From NCBI GenBank assembly GCA_017406925.1, contig JAFQXO010000008.1:78784-142783 (forward strand): 64,000 bases of DNA, given 5' to 3'. Position 1 is the first letter of the stretch. Each line of letters starts with the position of its first letter. This DNA is from Eubacterium sp. Its GTDB lineage: Bacteria > Bacillota > Clostridia > Lachnospirales > Lachnospiraceae. The notes under the pieces were generated by a model. It saw nothing but the letters and a program-made list of their open reading frames with translations, was not told where the DNA came from and did no database searches. A program made the translations under genes and the position numbers. Below, in pieces: positions 26,213 to 34,023 of this stretch.

Positions 26213-27658
26213 ATGGAACTATTGAAATTAACAGCGGTTGAGCTAGGAAAGAAAATAAAAGACGGCGAAGTGAAGGTTGTCGATGCGGTGAACGCAGTCT
26301 ACGATCAGATTGATGCTGTCGAAAAAGATATAAACAGCTACGTGACAGTTTATGATAAGGAAGAAGTCCAAAAAGAGGCGGAAGAGATTCAAAAGAAAAT
26401 CGATGCCGGCGAACTTACGGGACCTCTTGCCGGTGTGCCTGTGGCAATAAAAGACAATATGTGCAATGAAGGTCACTTAACTTCGTGTAGTTCAAAGATT
26501 TTGAGTAACTTTTATCCTACATTTACATCATCGGCGGTTATCAACTTGAAAGAAGCCGGAGCTGTAATCGTGGGAAGTACAAATATGGATCAGTTCGCGA
26601 TGGGAAGTACTTGTGAGACTTCTTATTACGGACCTACTAAGAATCCTGTAGATACTAGCAGAGTGCCTGGTGGTTCATCAGGTGGTGCCTGTGCAGCAGT
26701 TGCAGCGGACGAGTGTTTCTACTCACTCGGTTCAGACACGGGTGGATCTATTCGTCAGCCTAGTGCGTTCTGTGGAGTGGTTGGCCTCAAGCCAACATAC
26801 GGAACAGTTTCGCGTTACGGACTTATTGCGTATGCATCATCGCTAGATCAGATTGGCCCAGTGGCAAAGGATGTGACAGACTGCGCGACTATATTGGAAG
26901 CGATTTCTAGTTATGATCCAAAGGATTCGACATCTATTAAGAGAGACAGTTATGATTTCACATCATGTTTAAAGGACGATGTGGAAGGAATGAAGATAGG
27001 AGTGCCAAAGGATTACTTCGGTGAGGGAATCAACAACGAAGTGAAAGAATCAGTTTTGGCAGCCATTGAAGTGCTTAAAGATAAAGGCGCGATAGTGGAA
27101 GAGTTTGATTTCAATCTCGTGAACTATGCGGTGCCAACTTATCATGTTATTGCGGATGCAGAGGCTAGTTCAAACCTCTCAAGATTCGACGGCGTGAAGT
27201 ATGGCTACAGAACTGAAGAGTACACAGATCTTCACAATATGTATAAGAAGACTCGTTCAGAGGGATTTGGCGAGGAAGTAAAACGTAGAATTATGCTTGG
27301 CTCATTCGTGTTGAGCAGTGGTTACTATGATGCTTACTACTTGAAGGCTCTTCGTGTGAAGGCACTTATCAAGAAGGCTTTTGATGAGGCTTTCGAAAAA
27401 TACGATGTTATTATCGGACCAGTTACGCCTAACACGGCACAGGAAATTGGCGACGAGAACTCGACGCCACTTAAACTGTACCTAGGCGATATCTATACAG
27501 TTTCAGTCAACTTAGCAGGACTCCCAGGAATCTCGGTTCCTTGTGGATTTGATTCTGAAGGACTTCCTATAGGACTTCAGATTATCGGAGACTGCTTTAG
27601 AGAAGACAATGTAATTAGGGCTGCGTATTCATACGAACAGTCTAGAAAGGAGCAGTGA
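26213..27658 (+). CDS. gatA: Asp-tRNA(Asn)/Glu-tRNA(Gln) amidotransferase subunit A
   Basis: GatA is the amidase that releases ammonia from glutamine for the GatB kinase/transferase. The 481-residue protein has the amidase signature with the Ser-cisSer-Lys triad: Lys80 (VAIKD), Ser155 in GGSSGG and the nucleophile Ser179 in SDTGGSIRQP. It starts three bases after gatC and its stop overlaps the gatB ATG (TGATG). A perfect hairpin, GTTGGC with GCCAAC, lies at 26780-26796. Confidence 0.96.
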   Translation: MELLKLTAVELGKKIKDGEVKVVDAVNAVYDQIDAVEKDINSYVTVYDKEEVQKEAEEIQKKIDAGELTGPLAGVPVAIKDNMCNEGHLTSCSSKILSNFYPTFTSSAVINLKEAGAVIVGSTNMDQFAMGSTCETSYYGPTKNPVDTSRVPGGSSGGACAAVAADECFYSLGSDTGGSIRQPSAFCGVVGLKPTYGTVSRYGLIAYASSLDQIGPVAKDVTDCATILEAISSYDPKDSTSIKRDSYDFTSCLKDDVEGMKIGVPKDYFGEGINNEVKESVLAAIEVLKDKGAIVEEFDFNLVNYAVPTYHVIADAEASSNLSRFDGVKYGYRTEEYTDLHNMYKKTRSEGFGEEVKRRIMLGSFVLSSGYYDAYYLKALRVKALIKKAFDEAFEKYDVIIGPVTPNTAQEIGDENSTPLKLYLGDIYTVSVNLAGLPGISVPCGFDSEGLPIGLQIIGDCFREDNVIRAAYSYEQSRKEQ

Positions 27659-29085
27659 TGAAACAATACGAGACAGTCATCGGATTGGAAGTTCACGTAG
27701 AGCTTGCCACTAAGACTAAAATTTTCTGCTCCTGTTCAACAGAGTTCGGTGGAGCACCTAACACACATACATGTCCGGTTTGTACGGGTATGCCAGGATC
27801 ACTTCCTGTCTTGAATAAGCAGGTAGTGGAATATGCGATGGCAGTTGGCCTCGCCACAAACTGTGACATCACACAGGATTGCAAATTCGATAGAAAGAAC
27901 TATTTCTATCCAGACAATCCTCAGAACTATCAGATTTCACAACTCTACAAGCCTATCTGTACGAACGGCTATGTGGAGATTAAGACTGATGACGGTGAAA
28001 AGCAAGTTCGCATTCACGAGATTCATATGGAAGAAGATGCGGGCAAACTTATTCACGATGAGCGCACAGGAAATTCGCTAGTGGACTTGAACCGTTCAGG
28101 TGTGCCACTCATTGAGATTGTTTCTGAGCCAGATATGAGAAGTGCGGACGAGGTTATCGCATACCTTGAAAAGCTGCGTATGATTATTCAGTATCTCGGT
28201 GCTTCGGATTGTAAACTTAACGAGGGATCTATGCGTGCAGACGTAAACCTTTCAGTACGCGAATTTGGTGCTGAGGAGTTTGGAACTCGTACAGAGATGA
28301 AGAACTTGAATTCATTTAAGTCGATTCAGCACGCTATCGAGAATGAGCGTGAGCGTCAGATAGATTTATTGGAGGCAGGTGAGGAAGTGCTCCAGGAGAC
28401 TCGTCGTTGGGACGACGACAAGGAGTATTCATATGCGATGCGTTCCAAAGAGGATGCGCAGGATTATCGTTACTTCCCAGACCCAGACCTCGTTCCTATC
28501 ATCATTAGCGATGAGTGGATAGATGAAGTGAAGGCTCGTGAACCAGAGTTTAGAGATGCAAAGATGGCTCGCTACATTGAGGAATTTGAACTTCCAGAGT
28601 ACGATGCAGACATCATCACTTCATATAAATCTTTATCGGATCTTTTCGAGGAGACCGTTGCCCTTGGCAATAAGCCTAAGGAAGTCAGCAACTGGATTAT
28701 GGGCGAGACGATGCGACTTTGCAAAGAAGAGAGCATTGATCCAGACCAGATAAAGATTACAGCGGATGGTCTATCGAAACTCATCAAGCTGATTGAGGAT
28801 AGTACTATCAACCGTGGCGCCGCCAAGGAAGTATTCGAGCAGATGTTCAAAGAAGATGTCGACCCTGAAACGTACGTTGAAGAAAACGGAATGAAGCAGG
28901 ATAACGATGAGGAAGGCTTGAAGAAGATAGTGGAAGAAGTGATAGCAAAGAATCCACAGGCAGTGGAAGATTATCACAACGGTAAGGAGAAGGCTATCGG
29001 AGCATTGGTCGGACAGACCATGGCCGCCACTCAAGGAAAAGCTAACCCACAGGTTGTAAATAAGTTAATTAAAGAGTTGATATAA
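27658..29085 (+). CDS. gatB: Asp-tRNA(Asn)/Glu-tRNA(Gln) amidotransferase subunit B
   Basis: GatB activates the mischarged aminoacyl-tRNA with ATP and transfers ammonia from GatA. I chose the ATG at 27658, five bases after AAGGAG and overlapping the gatA stop; a GTG one codon earlier is too close to the ribosome site. The 475-residue protein shows the start YETVIGLEVHVEL, the Cys zinc ligands CSC...CPVCTGMPGSLP, the FYPDNPQNYQISQ motif, and a C-terminal YqeY-like tRNA-binding tail. A terminator follows directly. Confidence 0.96.
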   Translation: MKQYETVIGLEVHVELATKTKIFCSCSTEFGGAPNTHTCPVCTGMPGSLPVLNKQVVEYAMAVGLATNCDITQDCKFDRKNYFYPDNPQNYQISQLYKPICTNGYVEIKTDDGEKQVRIHEIHMEEDAGKLIHDERTGNSLVDLNRSGVPLIEIVSEPDMRSADEVIAYLEKLRMIIQYLGASDCKLNEGSMRADVNLSVREFGAEEFGTRTEMKNLNSFKSIQHAIENERERQIDLLEAGEEVLQETRRWDDDKEYSYAMRSKEDAQDYRYFPDPDLVPIIISDEWIDEVKAREPEFRDAKMARYIEEFELPEYDADIITSYKSLSDLFEETVALGNKPKEVSNWIMGETMRLCKEESIDPDQIKITADGLSKLIKLIEDSTINRGAAKEVFEQMFKEDVDPETYVEENGMKQDNDEEGLKKIVEEVIAKNPQAVEDYHNGKEKAIGALVGQTMAATQGKANPQVVNKLIKELI

Positions 29086-29090
29086 GATGA

Positions 29091-29120
29091 AAAGAAACGG
29101 TTTAATCGCCGTTTCTTTTT
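29091..29120 (+). terminator. gatCAB terminator
   Basis: Perfect 10-bp stem, AAAGAAACGG (29091-29100) with CCGTTTCTTT (29109-29118), followed by T-run. Confidence 0.88.
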
Positions 29121-29122
29121 TA

Positions 29123-29151
29123 TTGTGTAGGTATTGATAAAATGGTATGAT
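29123..29151 (+). promoter_or_regulatory. Promoter of the Lys-rich secreted protein gene
   Basis: TTGTGT (29123-29128), 17-base spacer, TATGAT (29146-29151), about 50 bases before the start at 29200. Confidence 0.5.
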
Positions 29152-29199
29152 TTAATCAGGAGAACGAACGGGGTTTTATAATTTTATAAAGGAGGTATT

Positions 29200-29907
29200 A
29201 TGAAACATTTTAAGAAACTGTTAGCGGTAATATTGTGCGTATCGCTAGTATTGGGATTGGCGGCGGTAGCGCCATCAACTGCAGATGCAAAGAAGAAAAA
29301 GTTTAAGAAGAAGTATGTAACTCGCAAGGTTTATCAAAAACCTGAGTTTATGTTGCCAGAGGATGACTGTGAATCGGACTTATTCTTTATATTTAAGAAT
29401 AAGAACAGCACAGTTGCAAAGGTGTCATTCGATCTCACTTACTACGATAAAAGTGGTAAGGTAGTTGAAAAAGAGAGTCATGAAGTTTTCGTTGCTTCAT
29501 TGGCTTATCTAGGATCTTCTTGTGGTGATCCAGAAGAGCAGAAATCTTTTGCAAAGTATAAGATCACTAACTACAAGATAAAGAATATTAAGGTTAAGAA
29601 GATTGCCAAGAAAAAGATCAAGGTTAAAAAACTTAAAAAGCTAGAGACGCCTGGATTCTACAATATGTCAGTTAAGAACAAGAGTAAGAAAAAGGCTTAT
29701 CTAGAAGTTGTGAAGATTTTCTATAAGAAGAAAAAGCCTATTGGAATGTGGACAACATATCAGAATATTTACAAGAAACGCCAAAAGAGAAAGTTCGAAA
29801 TGCAATATTATTGGACTAATAGCAAAGGCAAGAAGGATAAGAAAGTTAAGGTAAAGACATACTATAACTATTCTAAATATTATGATGAGTCTAAGTACCT
29901 AAAATAG
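29200..29907 (+). CDS. Lysine-rich secreted protein of unknown function
   Basis: I do not recognise the family. The 235-residue protein has a signal peptide (basic KHFKK, hydrophobic 7-26, likely cleavage after the alanines of STADA near residue 30). The mature part is extremely Lys-rich, in blocks such as KKIAKKKIKVKKLKK, interleaved with Tyr and aliphatic residues in alternating beta-like patterns. Two Cys (in DDCESD and SSCGD) could form a disulfide. The middle part (FFIFKNKNSTVAKVSFDLTYYDKSGKVVEKES) resembles an immunoglobulin-like sandwich. The charge suggests binding to anionic wall polymers. AAAGGAGG sets the start; it has its own promoter and terminator. Confidence 0.7.
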   Translation: MKHFKKLLAVILCVSLVLGLAAVAPSTADAKKKKFKKKYVTRKVYQKPEFMLPEDDCESDLFFIFKNKNSTVAKVSFDLTYYDKSGKVVEKESHEVFVASLAYLGSSCGDPEEQKSFAKYKITNYKIKNIKVKKIAKKKIKVKKLKKLETPGFYNMSVKNKSKKKAYLEVVKIFYKKKKPIGMWTTYQNIYKKRQKRKFEMQYYWTNSKGKKDKKVKVKTYYNYSKYYDESKYLK

Positions 29908-29929
29908 CAAAAAGTTAAGATTTATAAGG

Positions 29930-29958
29930 ATCGGGCCGTATTTATGGCCCGATTTTTT
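29930..29958 (+). terminator. Terminator after the Lys-rich protein gene
   Basis: Perfect 8-bp stem, ATCGGGCC (29930-29937) with GGCCCGAT (29946-29953), then six T. Confidence 0.88.
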
Positions 29959-29971
29959 GTTCGGAATTATG

Positions 29972-30000
29972 TTGACTATTATTGTTTCTGATGATACGAT
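29972..30000 (+). promoter_or_regulatory. Promoter of the sortase-anchored protein gene
   Basis: TTGACT (29972-29977), 17-base spacer, TACGAT (29995-30000), 70 bases before the start at 30072. Confidence 0.55.
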
Positions 30001-30071
30001 TAGTTACAAGTAGAATTGCGTAAATAGCGGAATTAATGAAAACAATTTTATAAAACAGGAGGTTTTATATT

Positions 30072-30815
30072 ATGAAAAAGATATTAATGGGAGTTCTTAG
30101 TTTAGCAGTTGTTGTGACTATGCTATTTGGCACGGCCACAATGGTTTTTGCTGGAGATGAAACAACCACGGAAGTCCCAACTACAACCACGGAAGTCCCA
30201 ACTATGAAGGGTTTCGATCTTAAAAAAATAGAAAAAGAGGATTATCCATATGGTGGAGATTACAATAAATTGATGCTTTATTGGAGATACCCAGAACCAT
30301 TGTATAATTGTGTGTTTAAACTCCAGTTTAAGTTGTCATCTGAAAAGGAATATACAAAAGCGGCTCTGAATATTACAGAAGGTGATTATGTCGATGTTTC
30401 TCAGTGGGAAGCAGGGACGTACAAAGTAAGAATTGCTGCATATGATGAACCACAGACTGAAACTGGTGCTGTTGTTAATGATGATGACCACCCAAATGCT
30501 GGAGTAAGTGTAAAAAATCCTATAGTAAAGATTAAAGACGATGCCGGAAAATTAAAAGCAGTTTCTGATGAACAGGAAGTTGAGATCACTCCAAAAACAA
30601 CTACTGCAGAAGTAACTACTGATGCGACCGATGGTGATGATGATGGAGATGATGGCGACGGCAGCGAGGTTGGTTCAGAAGTAGTAGAGGGAACTGACGA
30701 CAGCGATTCATCACCAGAGACTGGACAGTTAATCTTCATGGGTGTAATTGGTGCTATGGCTATCAGTGGAGGCCTAGGAATTTACGCTAGAAGAAAATTC
30801 GGAAAAGAAGAATAA
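30072..30815 (+). CDS. Surface protein with SPETG sorting signal
   Basis: The 247-residue protein has a signal peptide (residues 1-27, cleavage near VFAG), a short Thr-rich stalk with a duplicated TTTEVPT unit, a beta-rich domain of about 110 residues, a Thr/Asp/Gly-rich linker, and a C-terminal sorting signal. That signal is SPETG, a hydrophobic helix and a basic RRKFGKEE end. It matches the (S/N)PxTG motif used by sortase in some clostridia rather than LPxTG. So it is probably covalently attached to peptidoglycan. Ligand unknown; no sortase gene is in the window. It has its own promoter and terminator. Confidence 0.82.
   Translation: MKKILMGVLSLAVVVTMLFGTATMVFAGDETTTEVPTTTTEVPTMKGFDLKKIEKEDYPYGGDYNKLMLYWRYPEPLYNCVFKLQFKLSSEKEYTKAALNITEGDYVDVSQWEAGTYKVRIAAYDEPQTETGAVVNDDDHPNAGVSVKNPIVKIKDDAGKLKAVSDEQEVEITPKTTTAEVTTDATDGDDDGDDGDGSEVGSEVVEGTDDSDSSPETGQLIFMGVIGAMAISGGLGIYARRKFGKEE
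30162..30203 (+). repeat. Tandem 21-bp duplication in the stalk of the SPETG protein
   Basis: Two perfect 21-base copies (30162-30182 and 30183-30203) encode the repeated Thr-Glu-Val-Pro units. Perfect identity at synonymous sites points to a recent duplication or slippage, so copy number may vary between strains. Confidence 0.85.
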
Positions 30816-30831
30816 ATCTAAATAAATTAAA

Positions 30832-30861
30832 AACCAGGTTCTAAAAGGAACCTGGTTTTTT
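30832..30861 (+). terminator. Terminator after the SPETG protein gene
   Basis: Perfect 10-bp stem, AACCAGGTTC (30832-30841) with GAACCTGGTT (30848-30857), then T-run. Confidence 0.9.
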
Positions 30862-30910
30862 CTTGTTTTAAGGACCGAAAAAACAGAAAACAATCTGCAA
30901 AAACAGCGAT

Positions 30911-30939
30911 TTGATATTAATACTTAATAATTGTATAAT
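30911..30939 (+). promoter_or_regulatory. purF promoter
   Basis: TTGATA (30911-30916), exact 17-base spacer, TATAAT (30934-30939). Transcription should start near 30945, placing the TTGGC/GCCAA hairpin at 30947-30960 at the very 5' end of the mRNA. No PurR box or purine riboswitch was recognised. Confidence 0.75.
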
Positions 30940-30946
30940 GTTAGCG

Positions 30947-30978
30947 TTGGCGTGAGCCAAAAAGGAGGAAAAACGATG
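30947..30978 (+). promoter_or_regulatory. pur leader element: hairpin plus ribosome site before purF
   Basis: Hairpin TTGGC-GTGA-GCCAA (30947-30960) runs into AAAGGAGG and the ATG at 30976. As RNA, GUGA is a GNRA tetraloop. A nearly identical leader, with a GTAA loop, precedes purE at 57546-57574. The match covers hairpin, ribosome site and spacing. Confidence 0.6.
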
Positions 30979-32430
30979 GAAAAAACGAGGGAAACAGTGA
31001 ATCCAAACTTCGAAAAACTCGGGGAAGAGTGCGGAGTTTTTGGTATTTACGATTTTGATGGTAATGATGTGGCTAACTCCATTTATTATGGACTTCTAGC
31101 ACTTCAGCACCGTGGACAGGAAAGTTGCGGTATCGCAGTGACTGACACGAGTGCTCCTAGAAAAACGGACCTTATCAAGAATAACGGTTTAGTAAATGAG
31201 GTTTTTAATCACGATAACCTAGCTAGCCTACATGGTAACCTAGGTGTGGGACACGTGAGATATGCTACGGCAGGAGATAGTTCTCCTAATAATGCACAGC
31301 CATTAGTTATCAATTATATAAAAGGAACTATTATGGTTGCCCACAATGGTAACCTTATAAATTCTCAGGCGCTGAGAGATGAACTTGCCAGAGATGGAGC
31401 CATTTTCCAGACTACAGTCGACACAGAGCCTATCGCATACATCATTGCGAGAGAACGCATCAGTTCGAAGACTGCTGAGAATGCTGTAAGTGCAGCAATG
31501 AAAAAGATTAAGGGAGCATATTCTCTAATTGTGGCTAGCCCACGTAAGCTCATTGGCGCGCGCGATCCTTATGGATTCCGTCCGCTATGTATTGGAAAGC
31601 GCGACAACTCATATGTTCTTTCCTCCGAATCATGCGCGCTTAACACTATCGACGCTGAGTTTGTTAGAGACGTAGAGCCAGGCGAGGTCGTTTGGATTGA
31701 CAAGGACGGTCTTCATTCAGACAAGTCCAACTGTATTCCAAAGGCAGAGCAGGGCAGTTGCGTATTTGAATATATTTACTTCGCTAGACCAGACAGTAAC
31801 ATCGACGGTATGAGCGTTTACGATTCACGTATTCTCGCTGGAAAGTATCTCGCTGAGGATTCGCCAGTTGATGCCGATGTAGTAGTAGGTGTGCCTGACT
31901 CAGGCAATGCTGCCGCTATCGGATACTCTCTTGGTTCAGGCATTCCAAATGCCACTGGTTTTGTGAAGAACAGTTATGTGGGACGTACATTCATCAAGCC
32001 AGGTCAGAAGAACCGTGAGGATGCAGTTCACGTTAAGTTGAATGCTCTAAGAGAAGCGGTTGACGGCAAGCGAGTGGTAATGGTAGATGACTCTATCGTT
32101 CGCGGAACTACTTGTGATGGCATCATTCAGATGCTCAGAGATGCCGGAGCTACAGAGGTACATGTTCGAATCAGTTCACCACCTTTCGTGAGCGAGTGTT
32201 TCTTTGGAACTGACGTTCCAGACAAGGAACTTTTGATAGCTTACAAGCGCTCAGTTGATGAAATCTGCAAGATTATCGGTGCTGACTCACTTGGATATCT
32301 CCAGATAGATAGAGTAAAAGAACTTTCGGGTGGACAGGCTGTCTGCCAGGGATGTTTCACAGGCGAGTATCCAATGGATGTGAGAGAAGCAGAAAAAGGA
32401 AGAAGTAGTTGCGAAAGCAAAGATCAGTAA
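30976..32430 (+). CDS. purF: Amidophosphoribosyltransferase
   Basis: PurF catalyses the first step of purine synthesis, PRPP plus glutamine to phosphoribosylamine. The ATG at 30976 follows AAAGGAGG and gives 484 residues; the in-frame ATG at 30931 only translates the leader hairpin. The N-terminal glutaminase begins with Cys19 in EECGVFGIY, so a propeptide of 18 residues would be cleaved to expose it. The PRPP loop VVMVDDSIVRGTT lies near residue 370. C-terminal Cys residues (CQGCF and others) are compatible with the Fe-S type of PurF. purB follows after 10 bases in the same unit. Confidence 0.96.
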   Translation: MEKTRETVNPNFEKLGEECGVFGIYDFDGNDVANSIYYGLLALQHRGQESCGIAVTDTSAPRKTDLIKNNGLVNEVFNHDNLASLHGNLGVGHVRYATAGDSSPNNAQPLVINYIKGTIMVAHNGNLINSQALRDELARDGAIFQTTVDTEPIAYIIARERISSKTAENAVSAAMKKIKGAYSLIVASPRKLIGARDPYGFRPLCIGKRDNSYVLSSESCALNTIDAEFVRDVEPGEVVWIDKDGLHSDKSNCIPKAEQGSCVFEYIYFARPDSNIDGMSVYDSRILAGKYLAEDSPVDADVVVGVPDSGNAAAIGYSLGSGIPNATGFVKNSYVGRTFIKPGQKNREDAVHVKLNALREAVDGKRVVMVDDSIVRGTTCDGIIQMLRDAGATEVHVRISSPPFVSECFFGTDVPDKELLIAYKRSVDEICKIIGADSLGYLQIDRVKELSGGQAVCQGCFTGEYPMDVREAEKGRSSCESKDQ

Positions 32431-32440
32431 AGGAATAATT

Positions 32441-33871
32441 ATGAGTGATAGATATACTACACCATTAGGTGAGAGATATGCTTCAAAAGAGATGCAGTAC
32501 ATCTTTTCACCAGATAAGAAATTTAAAACATGGAGAAAGTTATGGATAGCTCTTGCTGAGTCCGAGAAGGAACTCGGCCTCAACGTTACGCAGGAGCAGA
32601 TCGATGAGTTGAAAGCAAACGCTGAAGACATCAATTACGATGTTGCAAAGGCCAAAGAGAAGGAAGTTCGCCATGATGTAATGGCGCACGTTCATGCATA
32701 TGGCCAACAGTGTCCTAAGGCGAAGGGTATCATTCATTGGGGTGCCACATCTTGTTATGTCGGCGACAATACTGACATCATCCTTATGACTGAAGGATTG
32801 AAACTTATCAGAAAAAAACTTTTGAATGTTATGAACGAACTTGCAAAGTTCGCTGATAAATATAAGTCATTGCCTACGCTCGGCTTTACACATTTTCAGC
32901 CAGCGCAGCCTACAACAGTAGGCAAGAGAGCAACGCTCTGGCTTATGGAACTTAAACTCGATTTAGATGATGTCGACTATATGATAAATCATATGATGCT
33001 TCTCGGATGTAAGGGAACGACTGGTACACAGGCTAGTTTCCTTGAACTTTTCGAGGGAGATCATGAGAAAGTAAAAGAACTCGATAAGAAGATTGCTGAG
33101 AAGATGGGATATGACAAGTACTTCCCAGTTTCAGGTCAGACTTATTCGAGAAAGATGGATACACGGGTACTAAATGTGCTATCTGGCATTGCGGCTAGCG
33201 CGCACAAGTTCTCAAACGATATAAGATTGCTTCAGCATCTCAAGGAAATCGAGGAGCCATTCGAGAAGAATCAGATTGGTTCATCAGCTATGGCTTACAA
33301 GCGAAACCCTATGAGAAGTGAGCGTATCGCTTCGCTTTCACGTTATGTGATGACAGTAAATATGAATCCAGCCATCACATCGGCTACACAGTGGTTCGAG
33401 CGTACACTCGACGACTCCGCGAACAAGCGAATTAGCGTTCCAGAAGCATTCCTCGCAGTTGACGGCATCTTGGATCTTTATATGAACGTAGTTGACGGAC
33501 TCGTAGTTTACGACAAGGTCATTACGAAGAGACTTATGAGCGAGTTGCCATTTATGGCTACAGAAAATATTATGATGGATGCAGTGAAGAAGGGTGGCGA
33601 CCGCCAAGAACTTCACGAGCGTATTCGTCAGCTTTCTATGCAGGCGGGCGCCAATGTAAAAGAGCGAGGCTTGGATAACAACCTCCTTGAACTAATCGCT
33701 GCTGATCCAGTATTTAATCTCTCGGTCGAAGAACTTGAGGAGACTATGGACCCTGCGAAGTATGTAGGTCGTTCACCAGAACAGGTTGAGGAATTCTTAA
33801 ATGATGTAATCAACCCTATCTTAGAAGAGAACAAAGATGAACTAGGTCTTAAGGCGGAAATTAACGTCTAA
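32441..33871 (+). CDS. purB: Adenylosuccinate lyase
   Basis: PurB acts twice in purine metabolism, cleaving SAICAR to AICAR and adenylosuccinate to AMP, each time releasing fumarate. The 476-residue protein belongs to the fumarase/aspartase superfamily, with the signature SSAMAYKRNPMRSE (catalytic Ser loop) near residue 285 and the TSCYVGDNTD and TVGKRATLW segments. It is co-transcribed with purF (10-base gap). A 14-bp hairpin with a T-run follows at 33938-33975. The length is close to the eukaryote-like longer form of ADSL found in many clostridia. Confidence 0.95.
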   Translation: MSDRYTTPLGERYASKEMQYIFSPDKKFKTWRKLWIALAESEKELGLNVTQEQIDELKANAEDINYDVAKAKEKEVRHDVMAHVHAYGQQCPKAKGIIHWGATSCYVGDNTDIILMTEGLKLIRKKLLNVMNELAKFADKYKSLPTLGFTHFQPAQPTTVGKRATLWLMELKLDLDDVDYMINHMMLLGCKGTTGTQASFLELFEGDHEKVKELDKKIAEKMGYDKYFPVSGQTYSRKMDTRVLNVLSGIAASAHKFSNDIRLLQHLKEIEEPFEKNQIGSSAMAYKRNPMRSERIASLSRYVMTVNMNPAITSATQWFERTLDDSANKRISVPEAFLAVDGILDLYMNVVDGLVVYDKVITKRLMSELPFMATENIMMDAVKKGGDRQELHERIRQLSMQAGANVKERGLDNNLLELIAADPVFNLSVEELEETMDPAKYVGRSPEQVEEFLNDVINPILEENKDELGLKAEINV

Positions 33872-33912
33872 ATAAGACACAAAAAGTTCATACTTATATG
33901 GGGTGTTTTTGC

Positions 33913-33941
33913 TTTAAAAAAGCCCCCGAATGTGATAAAAT
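33913..33941 (+). promoter_or_regulatory. Weak candidate promoter overlapping the purB terminator
   Basis: TTTAAA (33913-33918), 17-base spacer, TAAAAT (33936-33941). The next gene starts only 48 bases after the terminator T-run, so its promoter must lie in or before the terminator; this is the best match seen. The same TTTAAA form occurs before purL. Confidence 0.35.
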
Positions 33942-33975
33942 CGGTTGTGTGTAAAAATCATACAATCGATTTTTT
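33938..33975 (+). terminator. purFB terminator
   Basis: About 14 base pairs with two G-U: 33938-33951 pairs with 33959-33972, loop TAAAAAT, then a T-run ending at 33975. It abuts the mini-hairpin at 33976. Confidence 0.75.
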
Positions 33976-33996
33976 ATTGGCGAGGAACTCGCCAAT
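33976..33996. repeat. Intergenic GGC/GCC mini-hairpin, longest perfect short-loop copy
   Basis: Perfect 9-bp arms ATTGGCGAG (33976-33984) and CTCGCCAAT (33988-33996) around a GAA triloop. It differs by one base from the coding element at 25498-25518 and shares its arms with 53849-53867. Confidence 0.7.
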
Positions 33997-34023
33997 GATA
34001 CTAGTAGAAAAGAGGAGAAAGAT

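Noticed and set aside
30931-30975. Upstream ATG of purF
   Set aside because: It lies inside the -10 region and would be upstream of the predicted transcript start; the AAAGGAGG fits ATG 30976.
33896-33926. GGGG...CCCCC imperfect hairpin after purB
   Set aside because: Contains a mismatched internal loop and no T-run; the hairpin at 33938-33975 is the better terminator.
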